DNA from: JACDAL01 sp963849115 | Lineage (GTDB): Bacteria > Actinomycetota > CADDZG01 > WHSQ01 | NCBI GenBank assembly: GCA_963849115.1 | Contig: CAWKGK010000010.1 | Span: 1 to 64,000 of the forward strand | Reading direction: 5' to 3' | Length of the DNA: 64,000 nt | Part shown: in pieces, positions 9,633-18,440 of the stretch | Layout: the number at the start of each line of letters is the position of its first letter | Position numbering within the stretch: position 1 is the first letter of the stretch | Notes under the pieces: generated by a model | The model's database searches: none | What the model was told of the DNA's origin: nothing | The model's input: only the letters and a program-made list of their open reading frames with translations | Translations under genes and position numbers: made by a program

Positions 9633-10979
9633 ATGACTAAACACAAACACCTTAAAGATCGAGTCCGCGCGCGCATGAGCAAGACGGGCGAGAGCTACAG
9701 TGCCGCCCGTCGACGCGTCATCGCGGCACGCCCGGATGTTGAGCAGGCCGAGACCGGCTACAGGCTGCGAGGAGGCGTTCATCCCGACACGGCCGCGTTC
9801 GCGAACACGTTAGCCAACGCGGACGTCACCATTTCCGGTAAATCGCCAAGTGAAGCGCTGATGCTTGGGATCGGCGGTGGCCTTGGTGCCGGTTACATAC
9901 TGTGGCAGTTCACAGGTCATCACCCGATCGTGACTCTGGGGTTTCGCAATCAATGGCAGTACCCCGATCGCTGGCTGGTCAAGACCAGTCGCCGTCTAGG
10001 GATCGAGCCAGCGGTCAGGGAAACCTCGGGTCACGTCTCCGCTCTCAGGTCCCTGCGGGACGCTCTCACATCGCCCGGCCCCCGACCACTCGTTTGGATC
10101 GATGCGCAGGAGATCGGCTATTGGCATATGCCACAGCGATTCTCGGGCCACGGCGGCTATCCAATCGTCATCTACCAGGATCTAGAGGGGCGCTTTCTTG
10201 TCGATGACCGAAACAGCGTCCCGCTATCCGTGGACGAAGCGACGTTAACAGCCGCTCGCGGTCGCGTGTCTTCGTACCGGAATCGCCTCGTCACCTTCCG
10301 AGTACCCGACGACATCCCCGAGGCCGTGCTGGTGGGAGCGATTGAGGACGGACTCGCGGATCAGGTGAGCCATCTTGAATCTGAGTCCGACTCGTTCTCC
10401 TTACCAGCTTGGCGGAAGTGGGCGCGGATGCTCACAGACACTCGTCAGAAGAAGGGTTGGGCCACCGCATTCGACGGCCAGGTCGGGCTCTTCGGAGCCT
10501 TGCTGTCCATGTACGAGAGCATCGAGTCCTCCGGATATGGAGGGGGAACGTTGCGGAGGCTCTATGCAATCTTCTTGGACGAGGCCGCTGAGATCCTTGA
10601 GTGTCCCGCGTTGAAATCGGTTGCCGACGGGTACAGAAACCTAGACCATCAGTGGATTCAACTGGCCGAACGAGCCGCTCCGAAGGACGTCGGCTCGTTT
10701 GGCCACGCCCGGAAGCTGATCGACGCCCTGCACGAGCACATGTTGGACGGAGGCGACGCAGCCAGACCCGCAGCTCGAGGAGTGGCGAAGGAGCTGTGGA
10801 GCCTTCGAGATGCCAAGGATGGAGCGCGACCGTTCGAATGGGAAGCCTTTGCCGACTTGCTTGAGGACTTAGGAAATGAGATGCGCGCGATCTACGAAGG
10901 CGAGTGCAACGTCCTGAACGAACTCGCCTCGGCTGTCAAGACGTCGGCTTTTGGATCGAGCAGGAGCCGTAGGACATGA
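9633..10979 (+). CDS. BtrH N-terminal / DUF4872-type protein
   Basis: 448 residues from ATG 9633; GAGGA lies six bases upstream, and a GTG at 9630 is a less well-spaced alternative. Residues 1-30 (KDRVRARMSKTGESYSAARRRV) form a short basic helix-loop also seen on unrelated actinobacterial proteins. Then comes a papain-like/transglutaminase-like core as in BtrH, the acyl transferase of butirosin synthesis (LMLGIGGGLGAGYI..., GHGGYPIVIY), and a helical C-terminal half of the DUF4872 type. BtrH-type proteins transfer acyl groups from an acyl carrier protein, but no ACP or synthetase lies nearby, so the substrate is unknown. Confidence 0.72.
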   Translation: MTKHKHLKDRVRARMSKTGESYSAARRRVIAARPDVEQAETGYRLRGGVHPDTAAFANTLANADVTISGKSPSEALMLGIGGGLGAGYILWQFTGHHPIVTLGFRNQWQYPDRWLVKTSRRLGIEPAVRETSGHVSALRSLRDALTSPGPRPLVWIDAQEIGYWHMPQRFSGHGGYPIVIYQDLEGRFLVDDRNSVPLSVDEATLTAARGRVSSYRNRLVTFRVPDDIPEAVLVGAIEDGLADQVSHLESESDSFSLPAWRKWARMLTDTRQKKGWATAFDGQVGLFGALLSMYESIESSGYGGGTLRRLYAIFLDEAAEILECPALKSVADGYRNLDHQWIQLAERAAPKDVGSFGHARKLIDALHEHMLDGGDAARPAARGVAKELWSLRDAKDGARPFEWEAFADLLEDLGNEMRAIYEGECNVLNELASAVKTSAFGSSRSRRT

Positions 10980-11517
10980 CACCTGATTCTTGAGACTGAC
11001 TACGTGTGGCCCGAGCTTAGGCGCCAGCAGAGCCCTTTGTGAGCGCTCATTTTCACTCCGCGGGGGGACGGCGGTCGCTTCCTAGTGCTCGTAAATAGTG
11101 GGCAAGGGGACGCCCGCAAAGTCGACTGGCAGATGATCGCGCTGGGCGAGGGGAGCCACCGATCGTTCGACGCGAGGGCCACACACCTCCGATCCCGAGG
11201 CTCGCCGCCGGCGCCTCCTACCCGTTCGTAGCGACGCTTGTGGGGTGGGGAATGGCTTCCGACGTAGTGGTGCGCCCTGATCTGGCGAGACGCCAGGAAA
11301 GGACGATCTCACTCAGTACCTTGTGAGCCCGGTCGCCGCCTGCTCGGCCCGATTGGCTACGTTCCCGCCGGCTGAGTTCGAGCAGCGGTGGGCGAACGAA
11401 CTGAGCGAAGGAACGGCAAAAGCGTGAGGGATCCCCGACCCGCCATTGTGTTCCCCCGCTCGTCGGCCTGCACGAGCGCCACAGGCAGTCCTAACCCATC
11501 GCCGGTACTCTTACGTA
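10980..11517. other. Intergenic region, no recognised gene
   Basis: About 540 bp between the BtrH-like gene and the DHFR-like gene. A reverse-strand frame ending at 11082 reads LPVDFAGVPLPTIYEH before a stop, which looks like the C-terminus of a lost gene, but I cannot name it. Several short frames overlap here without motifs. Confidence 0.35.
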
Positions 11518-12069
<552 letters not shown>

Positions 12070-12124
12070 CCTTCGGGCTTGCTAGCCCCGAGTCGGCCGA
12101 TCAAGGAGCAACTCGGCCAGGCGT

Positions 12125-12292
12125 TCAGTCCGGGACGTCCCGCCAGGGCGCAACGACCCGCACCCGCCACCTGATCCCGTCGATGAGCTGCCGTTTCGTC
12201 TACTCCGACGGCCGACCCGACCGCGTGGGCACAGGCAACAGCGGCTCCAGCCGCGCCCACTGCTCATCGGTCAGGCCAAGCCGCCTCGTCAC
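12125..12292 (-). pseudogene. IS5-family transposase N-terminal remnant
   Basis: The reverse strand reads LTDEQWARLEPLLP, then SGRPSE, a TAG, then RQLIDGIRWRVR and PWRDVPD, a TGA. This is the N-terminal DDE-transposase signature of IS5 (LTDEQWxxLxPLLP...GRP...WRLRTGAPWRDLP) with two internal stops. The upstream flank (about 12293-12400) may still hold the left end of the element. Only about 56 codons survive, and no intact inverted repeats could be recognised. Confidence 0.75.
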
Positions 12293-12443
12293 CGCTAGGG
12301 TGGCCACGAGGTCTCCGGTGTTCTTCTTGGTCGATGAACCCTCTACGGGACACCTCACTTACTTCCCGATCACGACACGCCCGTCACACCGGACTGCGAG
12401 GCAGACCCCTAGGTACCTGATGTCGAGGTGTGACCGATAAGCA

Positions 12444-12824
12444 TCAGAGTGGGTCCAGGCGGGCCTTGAGCAGGCAGAACTCATTGCCTTCGGGGTCGGT
12501 CAGGACATGCCACTGCTCCTCCCCTGTCTGGCCGATGTCGGCCGGGCGCGCACCGAGCTTCAGAAGGCGTTCGAGCTCGGCGTCCTGATCGCGGTCGGTG
12601 GCGTTGACGTCGATGTGCAGCCGGGATTTCCCCTTCTCCGGCTCATCCCTGCGACTGAGGATGATCGTCGGCTGCGGACCGCCGAACCCTTCGCGCGGCC
12701 CGATCTCCACCGAGCCGTCGTCCTCGCGATCGAGCACGACGAAGTCCAGGACCTCGCACCAGAACCGCGCCAGCACCTCAGGGTCGCGGCAACCGAGCAC
12801 GAGCTCACTGATACGACATGCCAT
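12444..12824 (-). CDS. VOC-superfamily protein (glyoxalase-like, Glyoxalase_6 type)
   Basis: 126 residues, ATG 12824. It shows one beta-alpha-beta-beta-beta repeat pair: ISELVLGCRDPEVLARFWCEVLDF, an acidic middle (EIGPREGFGG), SRLHIDVNATD, and the end HVLTDPEGNEFCL. The DPEGNEF motif carries the metal- or substrate-binding Glu. Such actinobacterial proteins are mostly uncharacterised; resistance (bleomycin-binding-like) or small-molecule roles are known in the superfamily. It stands alone beside the transposase remnant. Confidence 0.87.
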   Translation of the reverse strand: MACRISELVLGCRDPEVLARFWCEVLDFVVLDREDDGSVEIGPREGFGGPQPTIILSRRDEPEKGKSRLHIDVNATDRDQDAELERLLKLGARPADIGQTGEEQWHVLTDPEGNEFCLLKARLDPL

Positions 12825-13177
12825 TAACGAAACCTGCTCTCAGCCTGGGAACTCCGGGGAGGCCACACGCGAACCATGGGCCTCCCAGCAGTGAAACAAT
12901 CCCGCGACCGTACCAGACGAGGCGATGCACGGGCGAAATGATTTCAGGGTCGCCCCTGTCCGGGCAGCTGGGCAATTTGCCGTTGGCCATGCAGTAGGGA
13001 AGCTGACTTTGAGACACGACCTAGGGCGCGAGCTCGCTTTGTTCTCTCTCCAAAGGCCGCTCGGATCACGGCAGACCGGGTGGCCGCAGCGCGCACGCAA
13101 TCTGCGGCATGTCCGTGCGTCGCCGTCAGTGTCGAACTTCTGACGGGTGGCGACAAGCATGGTAACGACTTGTCTTG
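12825..13177. other. Intergenic region, no recognised gene
   Basis: About 350 bp between two leftward genes; it must contain the promoter of the VOC gene at its left end. Open frames on the reverse strand lack family motifs. Confidence 0.35.
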
Positions 13178-13714
13178 CTAGCCCAACTGCAGGATCGTCT
13201 CTTCGATTTCGGCTCCACGTGGCGGAGCGAAGGACACCTCCGTGCCGATGATTCGGAACCCAGTCTTCTCAAGCACCCGGAGTGAGCCGACGTTGTCGCT
13301 CGCAGCCCGGGCATAAAGGGGTCGAACCCGAACCACTTCGAGAAACAAGGAAAGGGCCCGACTGGCGATGCCCCGCCCCCATACGGCACGGTCGATCCAG
13401 TACGTGACCTCGGTCTGCCCCTCGACGACGAAGCTGCCGATGCTGCCGACCAACTCGCCCTCCCATGTGATTGCGCGCAGCGTGTTCTCGGGCGACTCCA
13501 TCACCCTCACCATGTGTGCGTCGAACCGCTGCCGGTCATCCGGGTTTTCGGGCGTGAATGCTGCCATTCTGACCGACTCCGGATCGCTCCACTGGCGAAA
13601 CAGCGCGTCCAGATCAGACTCGTGCACCGGCCGTAGTATCACCGCCCGCTCGCCAATCTCGTTCACGATTCGGACCCTAACAATCTCCGGGACGAGTACG
13701 GATTCGGAATTCAT
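13178..13714 (-). CDS. GNAT acetyltransferase, RimJ/RimL type
   Basis: 178 residues. RERAVILRPVHESDLDALF-like N-terminus, GELVGSIGSF, YWIDRAVWGRGIASRAL (acetyl-CoA pyrophosphate loop, here W-G-R-G-I-A), and NVGSLRVLEKTGFRIIG, the standard motif B. The family acetylates protein N-termini or small amines. The ATG at 13714 follows AAGAGG directly, so a start slightly downstream is possible. It is the last of a leftward group with the DUF1801 gene 84 bp upstream. Confidence 0.88.
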   Translation of the reverse strand: MNSESVLVPEIVRVRIVNEIGERAVILRPVHESDLDALFRQWSDPESVRMAAFTPENPDDRQRFDAHMVRVMESPENTLRAITWEGELVGSIGSFVVEGQTEVTYWIDRAVWGRGIASRALSLFLEVVRVRPLYARAASDNVGSLRVLEKTGFRIIGTEVSFAPPRGAEIEETILQLG

Positions 13715-13798
13715 CCTCTTGACCAGCCCATCTGCCGGGTAGTCGGCCCGTAGCTGGTGATCGTGTATTGCTCGGGCGGCCGGACTGTCGAGATCCGC

Positions 13799-14269
13799 CT
13801 ATCTCACCGCTTTCTTCACGAGCGCGGCGATCTTTGCCTCTTCCGCGGCGGTCAACTCCTTCAGCGCGAAGGAGGTCGGCCACATGGCGCCTCTGTCGAG
13901 ATTCGCCTCGTCGCTGAAGCCGAACGTCGCGTACCTCGACTTGAACTTCTGCGCGCTTTGGAAGTAGCAGACGACTTTGCCGTCCTTGGCATACGCGGGC
14001 ATCCCGTACCAGGTTTTCGGCGAGAGGGCTGGCGCGCTAGCTTTGATGATGGCATGGAGCCGCTTAGCCATGGCGCGCTCCGATCCCTGCATCTCGGCAA
14101 TCTTCGCGAGCACGGCGCTTTCCCCGTCCGCCTTGTCCGAGCGCGGGCCGCGGCGCGCTTCCGCCTTCAGCTCTTGGGCGCGCTCCTTCATCGCATCTCG
14201 TTCCTCGTCCGTGAATCCCTTGGACTTCTTCGCGGTGGTGGTCTTGGCGGACTTCTGCGTGTCCTTCAT
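13799..14269 (-). CDS. DUF1801 / YdhG-like protein
   Basis: 156 residues from ATG 14269 behind GAGGAGG. Residues 1-55 are a Lys/Glu-rich helix; the DUF1801 core follows: AMAKRLHAIIKASAPALSPKTWYGMPAYAKDGKVVCYFQ and KFKSRYATFGFSD. The family includes YdhG of Bacillus, described as an iron chaperone-like frataxin substitute, but most members are unassigned. It sits between a glyoxalase-like gene and a GNAT gene on the same strand. Confidence 0.87.
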   Translation of the reverse strand: MKDTQKSAKTTTAKKSKGFTDEERDAMKERAQELKAEARRGPRSDKADGESAVLAKIAEMQGSERAMAKRLHAIIKASAPALSPKTWYGMPAYAKDGKVVCYFQSAQKFKSRYATFGFSDEANLDRGAMWPTSFALKELTAAEEAKIAALVKKAVR

Positions 14270-14337
14270 TGCAGGTTTCCTCCTCTACGAGTCTTGATGG
14301 GGGACGACCCTCATGCTAGGGAGCCGGGGGTCGGCAA

Positions 14338-14695
14338 TCATCGGTCCTGAAGCAGTCCGAGGACGTTGCCATCGGGGTCGGTGACGGTGGCCACCAGGCG
14401 GCCGCCAACTGACGTCGTGCGCGGGCTCCTTCACGGTGGCACCCGCGGCGGTCACCTCGGCCAGCTTCGCCTCGATGTCCGCCACGTGCCAGTAGGCCAC
14501 CGGTGTGGTCATGTCCTGGGGTCCACCGCCCGGGACCAGCCCGATGTGCTGGCCCTCGGCCTCGAAGCCGACGTAGTAGGACTCGTCGGTCTGCGGCGGT
14601 ACGCCGAGCAGGGCGGCGTACACCTCCTTGGCCGTCGCCAGGTCGGAAACGGGGTGCAGCACGGTCTTGATTCCCTGGGTGGAAGAGCCGGTCAT
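14338..14695 (-). CDS. VOC-superfamily protein, frameshifted near its C-terminus
   Basis: The ATG at 14695 has AGGAG five bases upstream. The first 90 codons are a clean glyoxalase-like domain (KTVLHPVSDLATAKEVYAALLG, YYVGFEAEGQHIGLVPGG, VAYWHVADIEAKLAEVTAAGA). At about 14405-14415 the frame breaks; in the right frame the end reads GRLVATVTDPDGNVLGLLQD and stops at 14338. Without the shift the protein would carry an unrelated tail to 14285. Its neighbour upstream is the tail of an AraC gene, as for the VOC gene at 15109, so the two modules look duplicated. Confidence 0.78.
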
Positions 14696-14750
14696 GGTCA
14701 CTCCTGAAGTCGTGGGTCATATCGACCCGGTGTGTACGGTCGTGTTCAAT

Positions 14751-14805
14751 CTAGTTGCGGCACGTGACCGACGCTTCTCGATTCCTGATCGGTCTAGTCA
14801 CCTGT
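14751..14805 (-). pseudogene. 3'-end remnant of an AraC-family regulator gene
   Basis: The reverse strand reads QVTRPIRNREASVT and stops at 14751. These are the last residues of AraC regulators of the type intact at 15525, which ends KQVTRPIRNREAPVT. Over 43 bp (14763-14805 against 15543-15585) 41 positions are identical. Everything upstream of the CAG codon is unrelated and belongs to the MFS remnant. Confidence 0.65.
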
Positions 14806-14807
14806 GC

Positions 14808-15045
14808 TCAGTGGTTCTTGCGCTGGGCCAGCAGCACGACGCAAGCGATGGCGCTGAATATGACAGTCGCGACCCCTGAGCCGCCTAGCGTCGGGCGCGG
14901 GCCCAGCGCGGTGGTGAGCGGTCCGCCCAGCGCGGTGCCGAGCGGAGATGCGGTGAGCAGCACCGCGCTACGGGCTGCGAGCATCGCCGCCAGGGCTGAG
15001 GTGGCGACTGCGCCTGCATCAGCGTCACCAAGAGTGGTACGAACG
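14808..15045 (-). pseudogene. MFS transporter C-terminal remnant
   Basis: The reverse strand up to the TGA at 14808 reads LAAMLAARSAVLLTASPLG, GTALGGPLTTALGPRPTL and ATVIFSAIACVVLLAQRKNH. This is the end of a DHA-type major facilitator exporter (helix 11, a conserved Gly-rich turn, helix 12). No start or earlier helices are present within the 300 bp to the next gene, so only the end of the gene survives. Confidence 0.55.
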
Positions 15046-15108
15046 GTTCTGGATGTAGCCGAGATCGACGTGTCTCAGCTGTCAGTCAGGTCCGCGATCG
15101 CGGACGGC

Positions 15109-15528
15109 TCAACGCTGCTGCTGGATGCGGATCAGGTTGCCCGCGGGATCCCGGAAGGCGCAGTCGCGAAGCCCATACGGCTGGTCGATCGGCTCCTGGA
15201 CGACCTCGGCGTCGCCGGCCTCCAGCCGCTCGAATGTGGAGTCGACGTCCCTCGTGGCCAGGTTGATGGAGGCGTAGGTGCCCTTGGCCATCATCTCGGC
15301 GATGGTGCGGCGCTCGTCGTCTGTGAGGCCGGGGGTTGCGCCCGGCGGGTAGAGGACGATGGACGTGCCCGGCTGGTCGACAGGGCCCACCGTGATCCAG
15401 TGCATCCCGCCGTATTCGACGTCGTCGCGGACCTCGAAGCCGAGGGTGTCGCGATAGAAGGCGAGGGATGCGTCGGGGTCATCGTGCGGGAGCATGGTCT
15501 GGTAGATGGTTATGTCCATGGCTGTCAT
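15109..15528 (-). CDS. VOC-superfamily protein coupled to an AraC regulator
   Basis: 139 residues. The ATG at 15528 overlaps the AraC stop (ATGA), so translation is probably coupled; a second ATG lies at 15519. The domain reads TIYQTMLPHDDPDASLAFYRDTLGFEVRDDVEYGG, SIVLYPPGATPG and CAFRDPAGNLIRIQQ. AraC-VOC pairs of this kind are frequent in actinobacteria; the regulator presumably controls the glyoxalase-like enzyme. The substrate is unknown. Confidence 0.9.
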   Translation of the reverse strand: MTAMDITIYQTMLPHDDPDASLAFYRDTLGFEVRDDVEYGGMHWITVGPVDQPGTSIVLYPPGATPGLTDDERRTIAEMMAKGTYASINLATRDVDSTFERLEAGDAEVVQEPIDQPYGLRDCAFRDPAGNLIRIQQQR

Positions 15529-15974
15529 GTTAGCTGTGGTTCCGTGACCGGCGCTTCTCGATTCCTGATCGGTCTGGTCACCTGTTTCGCAACGCACGGC
15601 GGTATCCCCGCCATCGCGCCCGCCTCGTGGCGTCGGTAGGTGCTGGGCGGCATACCGACGAGCTCGGTGAAGCGAGTGCTGAAGGTGCCCAGCGACGAGC
15701 AGCCGACCGCGAAGCAGACCTCGGTGACGCTGAAGTCGCCACGACGAAGCAGCGCCATCGCGCGCTCGATGCGCCGCGTCATCAGATAGCTGTACGGCGA
15801 CTCGCCGTAGGCGAGCCGGAACTGGCGGCTGAGGTGCCCAGCCGACATGTGGGCGCCGCGAGCGAGTGCCTCGACGTCCAGCGGCTGCGCGTACTCCCGG
15901 TCGATCCGGTCGCGGACGCGGCGCAGCCGCGCGAGGTCGCGCAGGTGCTGCGCCGCGGCGGGTCTGCTGGTCAC
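15525..15974 (-). CDS. AraC-family transcriptional regulator, HTH domain only
   Basis: 149 residues from GTG 15974. Only the two-helix-turn-helix DNA-binding part is present: LARGAHMSAGHLSRQFRLAYGESPYSYLMTRR and VCFAVGCSSLGTFSTRFTELVGMPPSTYRR. There is no ligand-binding domain, as is usual in these short regulators. It is followed by the VOC gene with a 4-bp overlap. The end KQVTRPIRNREAP is repeated as a remnant at 14751. Confidence 0.9.
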   Translation of the reverse strand: MTSRPAAAQHLRDLARLRRVRDRIDREYAQPLDVEALARGAHMSAGHLSRQFRLAYGESPYSYLMTRRIERAMALLRRGDFSVTEVCFAVGCSSLGTFSTRFTELVGMPPSTYRRHEAGAMAGIPPCVAKQVTRPIRNREAPVTEPQLT

Positions 15975-16169
15975 CTGCGAGATCGTGCCACGTCGTACAG
16001 GAGGTGTCTAGCCGGCAATCGCCGATTACGTGTCTCGAGGCGCTCGACGCTGGACCAAGAGGTGTATATCCAGTCCTGGCTGGGGAAATCGTGCAGACCT
16101 TCCAAAGAAACTCTACCCTTCATCACTACTTGGGCCTGGAATCCTGATAACTCGAGCGAAGGAGTCTTT

Positions 16170-16643
16170 CTGAACCAAGTTCGCAACTTCCGTCCAGAAG
16201 AACTAGACGCGTGCCTTGAAATCGTCCGAGGACTACCCGACTTCTTCACCGAGGACGTCCCGGACAACGTTCTCCGCGATCTGCAGCGCCACGCCGCTTG
16301 GGTCATCCTGGAGGCAGAGGGGCTCGTCGGGTTTCTCGTGGCGGAGAGGCGCTCTCCTCTTGCGGCGGAGATTCTCTGGATGGCCATCCGTCCAGATCGA
16401 CGCAACGCCGGGTACGGCACGCTCCTGCTTGACGCCGTACTTCGCACCCTGCGACTTGAGGGCATCGCCGTTGTCGAAGTCAAGACGCTGGACCGCTCCG
16501 CGAGCTACGCTCCATACGAGGCCACCAGGGCCTTCTGGGAACACCGGGGCTTCGTACAGATTGACAGCATCGACCCCCTTCCCGGCTGGGAGCCCGGCAA
16601 CCCGTCGGCCTTGTATGTCGCTGCCCTCATCACGACCCGATGA
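16170..16643 (+). CDS. GNAT acetyltransferase, apparently with a CTG start
   Basis: The domain reads VRNFRPEELDACLEIVRGL, then WMAIRPDRRNAGYGTLLLDAVL (acetyl-CoA loop R-R-N-A-G-Y-G) and ATRAFWEHRGFVQI. The frame is open far upstream, but GAAGGAG at 16158-16164 sits five bases before a CTG at 16170, exactly where the family starts; no ATG, GTG or TTG is close. Either CTG is used or an ATG was misread or mutated. 157 residues from that codon. Function within GNAT unknown. Confidence 0.8.
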   Translation: MNQVRNFRPEELDACLEIVRGLPDFFTEDVPDNVLRDLQRHAAWVILEAEGLVGFLVAERRSPLAAEILWMAIRPDRRNAGYGTLLLDAVLRTLRLEGIAVVEVKTLDRSASYAPYEATRAFWEHRGFVQIDSIDPLPGWEPGNPSALYVAALITTR

Positions 16644-17009
16644 TTGGTTCAGGTTTCTCAGCTCCGGGATGACTCGCTCGCTTTGTCTGGAATGATTCCA
16701 AAAGGTAGGGGGTTCGGATTTCGAAATGTGTGCATTCATGCGGGCCGTCTGGCGGTCGCCTCGCATCAACGAGGTCGCCCTTCGGCACTAGCGGCGACTA
16801 AGGCGCGGCGTCAACGGCGCCGTTAGTGAGTGTTTTTCCAAAGGACCTTGCACTCGCGACGGAGCGAAGGTGGGCGAGGCGATGTGTCACCTCCTTTACT
16901 CGTCGTCTGAGCCCGCCCGCGCCGGTCGCCTCACTACGCGCTCTCGCGGGTCTTAACCCCGCCCTGGGAGCGACGCGACAAAGCCTTCCCAAACGAAGCT
17001 AGTCCATCG
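16644..17009. other. Convergent intergenic region, no recognised gene
   Basis: About 366 bp between two convergent genes. It holds a 12-bp palindrome AACGGCGCCGTT near 16814 followed by a short T-run, which could act as a terminator. No gene is supported. Confidence 0.35.
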
Positions 17010-17909
17010 TTAGGAGAGGCACGTACCCAGAGCCTCTCCGAAGACAGCCGGGCAGCGAGGTAGGGGCTCGTCGCTCCGAGCCGCTGTGACTACGGCTTCC
17101 ACGGCCGTCACCACCACGCTCGGGCGCTCTTCATGGATGAAGTGTCCGGTGCCGTCTGCACGAAGATGGATCGAGTTGTCCCCCAGCTCTGCCAACCTCG
17201 CCTGATGCCTCGCGAAGATGGGAGCCGCCCACCGAGGGATCCCCTCCCCCTCATATGTTGCCTGTGAAAGGACGATGGAGGGGAGATCGCCGAGCGGGGC
17301 GGCGTCGAGCACCTGTTCTTCGGTCGCTTGAATATCGACTTTTCGTCCGCCGTCAATCCAGGGGCTGTCGTCCCACTTTGGCCACAAGTCGATCTCCCAT
17401 GCAGTGGACACATCTTCGAAGACGAAGCCCGCAATATCATCAGGGTAACGATCGGCGTAGACCCGGGTGATAAGTCCGCCATAGGAGTGAGGAACGAGAA
17501 CGTAAGGGGGTTCGATCCGCGCCCCTTCCAGCAAGCTATGCAATTCCTCCGCCTGGAGAGCGGCTGTGGGTGTCCCGGCGTCCTTCGGCCGCGGGTCGCT
17601 CGTTCCCGTGCCAGCTCGATCATAAGTGCATACACGAGTAGCGGCGTCGTCGAGCAGTGGCATGAAACCGAGCCAGGTGCTGGTTCCGTCGGAGTCGAGC
17701 CCAGCCTCCAGGATCACAGCCGGGCTCCCCTCACCGCGGCACTCGTATGAGAGTCGATATCCTCCAACGTCGACCCTTCCTCTACCTAAGGGCGGCGCGG
17801 GCGAGCCGCTCTCTGCCTGCACTCGTCCACGCACTTGTTCGCACGACGGAAGCGCAACGAGGACAGCTGCCAACGCCGTCGCACGCAGAACGAATGGAAC
17901 TCCCCGCAT
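17010..17909 (-). CDS. Alpha/beta hydrolase, probable lipoprotein
   Basis: About 299 residues from ATG 17909; a TTG at 17951 would add 14 residues. The N-terminus is a signal sequence ending VALPSC, a passable lipobox with Cys as the lipid site, followed by a Ser/Pro-rich spacer. The hydrolase fold shows SPAVILEAGLDSDG (oxyanion strand), YDRAGTGTSDPRP, VPHSYGGLITRVYA (nucleophile elbow, Ser in HSYGG), FVFEDVS and near the end TGHFIHEERP (catalytic His). An esterase or lipase-like role outside the membrane is likely; the substrate is unknown. Confidence 0.85.
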   Translation of the reverse strand: MRGVPFVLRATALAAVLVALPSCEQVRGRVQAESGSPAPPLGRGRVDVGGYRLSYECRGEGSPAVILEAGLDSDGTSTWLGFMPLLDDAATRVCTYDRAGTGTSDPRPKDAGTPTAALQAEELHSLLEGARIEPPYVLVPHSYGGLITRVYADRYPDDIAGFVFEDVSTAWEIDLWPKWDDSPWIDGGRKVDIQATEEQVLDAAPLGDLPSIVLSQATYEGEGIPRWAAPIFARHQARLAELGDNSIHLRADGTGHFIHEERPSVVVTAVEAVVTAARSDEPLPRCPAVFGEALGTCLS

Positions 17910-18440
17910 CCTCCTGAGGCTACTCCGCTCTGGAGGTGAAGGTCCACTCAAAAGCGAAGGTAGGCCACACCAACGTCTACGGCGGCTTGGATTTTCCGCT
18001 TAATGGAGATGGCTCAAACGCGTATATTGACGCCGAGCGGCCTTTCTTGACCGTTACCGTGAATCGAGGTTGCTGAATGAACTCGTCCCAGTCCATTTCG
18101 TCGCCACCCTCTGCCTTGGCTTCGTCGAAGAGTGCCAGCCAGGCCTCCTTCTAGCAGAAGCAGGTCACATTCAGCCCCTCAACTCGGCTCGACAATGCCG
18201 ATATGCGTGCTAAGGCCAGCCGTCTATGTGTCTATGCTTCAAGCATTAGTGTGCTCGGCCTAGGAGGAGACGGTGGTGTGTTGCGAAGAGTGCGGTTCAG
18301 CAAAAGCTGCCACATTTCGCTTCATACGAACTTGATTTCGTTACATCGAAAGAGAACAAGTAGCCTCAAGGACTCTGCATTCCCACATGAGTGCCAATCC
18401 ATGAAGGAAAGGTGCCCTGTCGTCGGCTTACGGTGAAGTC
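17910..18440. other. Intergenic region with a possible small gene remnant on the reverse strand
   Basis: Between divergent genes. On the reverse strand 18150-17977 an open frame of 57 codons reads EAWLALFDEAKAEGGDEMDW and FTVTVKKGRSASIYAF, which looks like coding text, but it is preceded in frame by TAG at 18151 and has no usable start behind its AAGGAGG. I take it as a disrupted small gene of unknown family. The rest shows nothing. Confidence 0.3.

Larger units (their letters stand above)
14763..15585. repeat. Pair of 43-bp direct repeats (14763-14805 and 15543-15585)
   Basis: The two copies differ at two positions. The right copy is the 3' end of the intact AraC gene, the left copy the remnant before the frameshifted VOC gene. 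The 780 bp between them hold the intact VOC gene and the MFS remnant. Each copy also contains a GACCGA/TCGGTC inverted pair. Confidence 0.8.

Noticed and set aside
11082..11312. Reverse frame of 76 codons ending LPVDFAGVPLPTIYEH
   Set aside because: Could be a gene end, but I cannot identify a family or a start, so no gene is called.
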